From positions 1 to 22,535 of the forward strand of contig CAYZHK010000020.1 in NCBI GenBank assembly GCA_964477685.1: DNA of 22,535 nt. Reading direction: 5' to 3'. Made by a program: the position numbers and the translations under genes. The stretch comes from JACTUC01 sp964477685 (lineage in GTDB: Archaea > Thermoproteota > Methanomethylicia > Methanomethylicales > Methanomethylicaceae). Below, in pieces: positions 19,981 to 22,535 of this stretch (positions are counted from its first letter, which is position 1; each line of letters starts with the position of its first letter). The notes under the pieces are model-generated. The model was not told the origin of the DNA, did not search any database, and saw only the letters and a program-made list of their open reading frames with translations.

Positions 19981-20247
19981 TTGATCTTCATCATCTTAGG
20001 GAAATTCAGGGAGAAACCAACTAAGAAAGACATCGATGAAGTAAGCACGCTATTGAAGTAGATGGAAGCGCACGGTGCAAAATTCATAAAAATCTATTGG
20101 ACTCTTGGCCGATACGACACTGTTGTCGTAATGGATGTGCCTACCGCGAAGGACGCGATGCGAGTTAACCTCAATATATCATCCTTCGTTTCAACCGAAA
20201 CTATGACTGCGCTACCTCGCGAAGAGGCCATAAAACTCGTCGACTAA
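19981..20247 (+). pseudogene. GYD-domain protein gene interrupted by an in-frame TAG
   Basis: Read from TTG 19981 (GGGGAT just upstream), 26 codons give MIFIILGKFREKPTKKDIDE and so on to LLK. A TAG follows at 20059-20061, then ATG directly and 61 more codons including HGAKFIKIYWTLGRYDTVVV. Ignoring the TAG, the 88-codon product has the order and length expected of the GYD family (small alpha/beta barrel-like proteins of unknown role): LGKF at the N-terminus, GRYD in the middle, TETMTALP near the end. TAG ends at least six core genes here, so it is probably a true stop. Options are a recent nonsense mutation, two separately translated pieces (TAG-ATG allows restart), amber suppression, or a sequence error. 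Confidence 0.65.
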
Positions 20248-20250
20248 CCC

Positions 20251-20264
20251 TTTCTTTTTTTATT
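20251..20264 (+). terminator. T-rich terminator after the cupin-GYD unit
   Basis: TTTCTTTTTTTATT begins 3 nt after the GYD stop. Such T-runs are the usual archaeal termination signal, and no hairpin is needed. Confidence 0.6.
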
Positions 20265-20303
20265 GTGGCTGCATTTCAGTTAAATCTAATCCCTACTGTA
20301 AAT

Positions 20304-20312
20304 CCTTTTAAC
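20304..20312 (+). promoter_or_regulatory. TATA-like box of the molybdopterin oxidoreductase operon
   Basis: CCTTTTAAC, centred about 27 nt before the ATG at 20336, predicts transcription starting at the ATG itself, that is, a leaderless message. No Shine-Dalgarno is present, in agreement. Confidence 0.5.
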
Positions 20313-20335
20313 TTCGACTGTGGGGTAGATTCCTG

Positions 20336-21010
20336 ATGGATAAGAAGGCCATAATCGCTTTAGCCGCAATAGCTCTCATCATAACAGTTTCTTTGTTATT
20401 TTACAATCAGAACCGGTTGAGCCCCACCATCATTGAGCTCACAAAGGTGGAGGTAAGAGAGGTCAATGGGACGCAGCTCTCCTCCATAGCCGACTTCCGG
20501 GAGAACTCCATTGCGGGGGTGCAGTATGTGAACGGCTCTGACTACAGGCTCATTGTCACCGGGCTGGTGCAGAGGGATTTATCCTACTCCTATGAAGAAG
20601 TCCTGAGCAGGTTCCAATCATACCAAAAGATAGTCCAGCTGGACTGCGTAGAGGGATGGAGCGTGAAGCTCCTCTGGCAGGGGGTCTTGGTGAAGGACAT
20701 CATCCAGGAGGCGGGGATTGGGGAAGGGGCGAAGACGATCATATTCAGAGCAGCAGACGGCTACTCCACATCGTTCCCCATCGATTACATCACCAATAGC
20801 ACCATACTGCTGGGCTACAAGATGAACAATGTGACATTGCCCCCCGAGAGGGGATTCCCGTTCCAGCTGGTGGCTGAGAGCAAATGGGGCTACAAGTGGA
20901 TCAAGTGGGTTGTGCAGATAGATATATCGCCCGGGGAATACAGGGGCTATTGGGAGAGCCGGGGATACTCGAATAGTGGCGACTTGAACAGCAGCTTCAT
21001 AGGCCCATGA
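20336..21010 (+). CDS. Membrane-anchored molybdopterin-dependent oxidoreductase (sulfite oxidase/MsrP-type fold)
   Basis: 224 residues. An N-terminal helix (about 5-22, AIIALAAIALIITVSLLFY) anchors the protein, with the rest probably outside the membrane. The Mo-binding domain has YQKIVQLDCVEGWSVKLLW, where C104 is the expected molybdenum ligand, then FRAADGYSTSFPI, and RGFPFQLVAESKWGYKWIKW near 172-191, a hallmark of the family. It is shorter than sulfite oxidase and lacks the dimerisation domain, as in MsrP/YedY. MsrP reduces protein methionine sulfoxide in bacteria; the substrate here is open. It has its own promoter and is followed 12 nt later by a small membrane gene that probably supplies electrons. 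Confidence 0.85.
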   Translation: MDKKAIIALAAIALIITVSLLFYNQNRLSPTIIELTKVEVREVNGTQLSSIADFRENSIAGVQYVNGSDYRLIVTGLVQRDLSYSYEEVLSRFQSYQKIVQLDCVEGWSVKLLWQGVLVKDIIQEAGIGEGAKTIIFRAADGYSTSFPIDYITNSTILLGYKMNNVTLPPERGFPFQLVAESKWGYKWIKWVVQIDISPGEYRGYWESRGYSNSGDLNSSFIGP

Positions 21011-21022
21011 GGAAGGATTATC

Positions 21023-21256
21023 ATGAAAGTAAGAGGAGTTTCCCTCCAAAGGATCGTCCACTGGCTCCTTTTCATCGTGGCAGGGGTGCTGGTCCTGACG
21101 GGCTTCGGGATAACCAACTACCAGCTGGTTACTGCGGCAACTTTCGGGTTCTTGGGCAAAGACCTGTCTTTCCAAATCCACATCAACCTATGGCCGTTAT
21201 TCCTGATCCTTCTGGTCCTCCATATGTACATTACCGCGAAAAAGAGAACGGGTTAG
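21023..21256 (+). CDS. Small two-helix membrane protein, cytochrome b561/DUF4405-like, partner of the Mo enzyme
   Basis: 77 residues with two membrane helices, about 9-30 (RIVHWLLFIVAGVLVLTGFG) and 54-71 (INLWPLFLILLVLHMYITA). Histidines H13, H53 and H67 sit at helix ends and could bind haem b, as in four-helix cytochrome b families; two copies would make a four-helix bundle. AGGAAGGAT precedes the ATG. It is in an operon with the Mo oxidoreductase, echoing the MsrP-MsrQ pairing, although MsrQ is much larger. The haem role is inferred. Confidence 0.7.
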   Translation: MKVRGVSLQRIVHWLLFIVAGVLVLTGFGITNYQLVTAATFGFLGKDLSFQIHINLWPLFLILLVLHMYITAKKRTG

Positions 21257-21372
21257 CTACCTTCCACGTCCTTCGAGTTGGCCAAGTTCTGTATTCCGGC
21301 TCACGCTGCCACCTGTCGCCTTTTATTGGCTCCACAGCTCTATGAACAACAGCCGCGAGTCATCCTTGGAGA

Positions 21373-21438
21373 ATGCCGGCGAACAGCAGAGGATCTGCGG
21401 GGAAGTAGCCTGGGGTCACGTTGCAGTAGTGCCGGCAT
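21373..21438 (+). ncRNA. Possible structured RNA: closed stem with an inner hairpin
   Basis: ATGCCGGC (21373-21380) pairs perfectly with GCCGGCAT (21431-21438), enclosing 50 nt. Inside, GCAGA-GGA-TCTGC forms a second hairpin (21386-21398). The segment is GC-rich in an AT-rich setting. No box C/D or H/ACA signals were recognised and no promoter is clear. Confidence 0.2.
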
Positions 21439-22207
21439 CAATAATCGCTGAAGTCCTGTTATTAAGAGATCCAAAGATGGCAGAGCGTTTGTTATTCCTA
21501 TTTAAAATTAAACAACTTGTTGAATTGGACCAACTCTTTTGGTTTAATGATTTAGCAGCCAAATAAAAATCCTCGTTGAGTCGTCAATATCATCAATCTG
21601 ATCATAACACAACTTTACCATGATCTTTCTCAAACAAATCCGAAATTTCAAATCCTGTTTCATTGATGGCATGAATAGTTCAATGTTGCCATATAGCACA
21701 AATCGTTAGACTCGAAATGTGCTTGTATTATATGATTTTGAGCGCGAGTTTTATCGCATGAAAAGATGCGCCTAAATCATTTTATGCTGCAGCCCTCCGA
21801 GGAAGAGGCCGCCCCATGATCCTGAATCGTCATATTTATTACAAAAACGGGCGATGTAGTCTTGGGCAATGATGAATGCTGGTATTTCGGACCCACTAAT
21901 ATGGAGAATGACTTCAATACGGAGCCCAACACAGTCCGGCCATGCAAGCGCCTAGGCAACCCAAGCAGGATAAAGTTGCTTCTGGCGACCAAGTGGAGTC
22001 AACAGGCAAGTTCCGCAGTGCGCGGATTTCAGTGATCCGCCTACCAAAAAAAAGGAAAAGGCATGCGGGGGGCACTTATAAATCGTGTGATTCTTCGTGC
22101 CGTTATAATTCATAACAAAATAATATCACTTGTAAAAAAAAGATTTTTCCCATAAAGCATCAATTGCGGACCTATCCTATGCCCGTTGGTAATAAAAAGG
22201 CATTTCT

Positions 22208-22223
22208 AACTGTATATACAGTT
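22208..22223. promoter_or_regulatory. 16-bp perfect palindrome upstream of the pilin-like gene
   Basis: AACTGTATATACAGTT is a perfect 16-bp palindrome about 32 bp before the TATA-like box of the pilin gene, a plausible operator. Its CTGT/ACAG half-sites recall bacterial repressor boxes but with a 4-bp spacer, so no regulator is assigned. Confidence 0.4.
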
Positions 22224-22254
22224 TAGTTTATCTAAAAAAATCGAAAAATAGCAG

Positions 22255-22263
22255 GTTTAAGTA
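22255..22263 (+). promoter_or_regulatory. TATA-like box of the pilin-like gene
   Basis: GTTTAAGTA, centred about 39 nt before the ATG at 22298, predicts a start near 22285 and a leader of about 13 nt. Confidence 0.45.
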
Positions 22264-22297
22264 TGCTGCTTCATCAAATGTATTTGAGTGGAATGAG

Positions 22298-22535
22298 ATG
22301 AGGAGCAGGAAAGGAGCAGTGCCGGTTATCGCAACAATGCTGCTACTCACGATAGTAGCAGGGACAGTCTTGGTCGTTTATGCCTATGTGAGCGGGGCCA
22401 CTGTTCTTCCTGACACCGACCAGCACGTTGGGAAGATGCTGGAGAAGCTAAAGACTGTGGAAGTTAAGGGGTATGCTGACGGCCATTTCGATGTCTACAT
22501 AACGAACACCGGGAGCGTCGATTCGGTGATCGACA
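22298..22535 (+). CDS. Archaeal type IV pilin-like protein, N-terminal part, cut by window edge
   Basis: 79 codons to the window end. The N-terminus SRKGAVPVIATMLLLTIVAG reads as a class III (prepilin) signal: a short basic leader, a likely cleavage after the Gly-Ala region near residue 7, and the hydrophobic helix (about 8-26) that packs into the pilus core. After the helix comes a polar region ending in the YITNTGSVDSVID type, typical of the beta-rich head of archaeal pilins (PF07790-like). It could be an adhesion pilus subunit or another surface protein handled by the same peptidase. ATG 22298 is chosen, since ATG 22293 hits a stop after two codons. A TATA-like box and a palindrome stand upstream. 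Confidence 0.75.
   Translation, partial: MRSRKGAVPVIATMLLLTIVAGTVLVVYAYVSGATVLPDTDQHVGKMLEKLKTVEVKGYADGHFDVYITNTGSVDSVID

Larger units (their letters stand above)
21257..22254. other. AT-rich, gene-poor kilobase
   Basis: No convincing gene is seen over about 1 kb. It contains an unrecognised 74-codon open frame (21342-21566) without promoter or ribosome-binding support, and an unrecognised 69-codon open frame (21826-22035) that has no early ATG. A paired structure lies at 21373-21438, and a small hairpin (GCGGAT/ATCCGC, 22022-22040) is followed by A8. A TATA-like TTATAAAT is at 22076-22083. Long A and T runs occur near 22133-22150. It may be decayed genes or regulatory DNA ahead of the pilin gene. 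Confidence 0.6.

Noticed and set aside
19981..20247. Complete reassignment of TAG to an amino acid in this organism
   Set aside because: At least six ribosomal or other core genes here end in TAG at the expected C-terminus, so TAG is a working stop.
21342..21566. 74-codon plus-strand open frame MNNSRESSLENAGEQ
   Set aside because: No ribosome-binding site, and the nearest TATA-like block is too close to the ATG; unrecognised, so left as part of the gene-poor region.
21777..21992. 71-codon minus-strand open frame
   Set aside because: No recognisable family and no ribosome-binding site; it overlaps another equally weak frame on the plus strand.
1..22535. CRISPR arrays, insertion sequences, rRNA genes
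   Set aside because: No regularly spaced repeats, transposase motifs with terminal repeats, or rRNA segments were seen.

Overview
The window is archaeal chromosome. It carries a dense set of proteins found only in the archaeal/eukaryotic translation and targeting machinery (L39e, L31e, L18a/LX, S19e, eIF6, P0/P1 stalk proteins, Spt5/NusG, prefoldin alpha, archaeal FtsY, DtdA, a PDCD5-type protein). TATA-like boxes lie about 25-35 nt ahead of most transcription units. The order secE-nusG-L11-L1-L10-L12 followed by alaS, and an L10 without the long acidic tail of many euryarchaeal homologues, suggests the TACK side (Bathyarchaeia- or Methanomethylicia-like). That placement is inference; no rRNA is present to settle it. 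The GC-rich core uses many TTG and GTG starts, and TAG is an ordinary stop in at least six core genes.

Layout. (a) 1-2489, minus strand: the N-terminus of a Trm5-like tRNA m1G37 methyltransferase, a tungsten/molybdenum aldehyde:ferredoxin oxidoreductase, and a four-cluster ferredoxin-like subunit. (b) 2712-3815, plus strand and divergent: an HdrD-like protein with two complete CCG motifs and a problematic start. (c) 3970-10395, minus: tRNA-Arg(CCT), a DUF434 protein, leuS and alaS. (d) 10551-13706, minus: the L12-L10-L1-L11-Spt5-SecE operon. (e) 13784-15570, minus: dtdA and ornithine carbamoyltransferase, each with its own likely promoter. (f) 15656-19365, minus: the conserved operon S19e-PDCD5-L39e-L31e-eIF6-L18a-pfdA-ftsY. 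(g) 19615-20247, plus: a cupin and a GYD-domain gene interrupted by an in-frame TAG, in AT-richer DNA with palindromes upstream. (h) 20336-21256, plus: a membrane-anchored molybdopterin oxidoreductase and a small two-helix cytochrome b-like protein. (i) 21257-22297: an AT-rich, gene-poor kilobase. (j) 22298 to the end, plus: the start of an archaeal type IV pilin-like protein.

How the parts fit. Regions c-f are growth genes: tRNA charging and proofreading, ribosome assembly, transcription elongation, and co-translational export through SecE and FtsY. Regions a-b form a redox module: AOR could oxidise aldehydes and pass electrons to the four-cluster subunit, with the HdrD-like protein as a possible partner. 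Region h is a second, extracytoplasmic molybdoenzyme with a probable quinone/haem-linked membrane partner. The main oddities are: a first Fe-S motif of the HdrD-like gene lying ahead of any usable start; the amber-interrupted GYD gene; an L12 whose conserved N-terminal methionine position is ATC; an L31e with an 80-residue charged extension; and clean palindromes ahead of the cupin and pilin genes.
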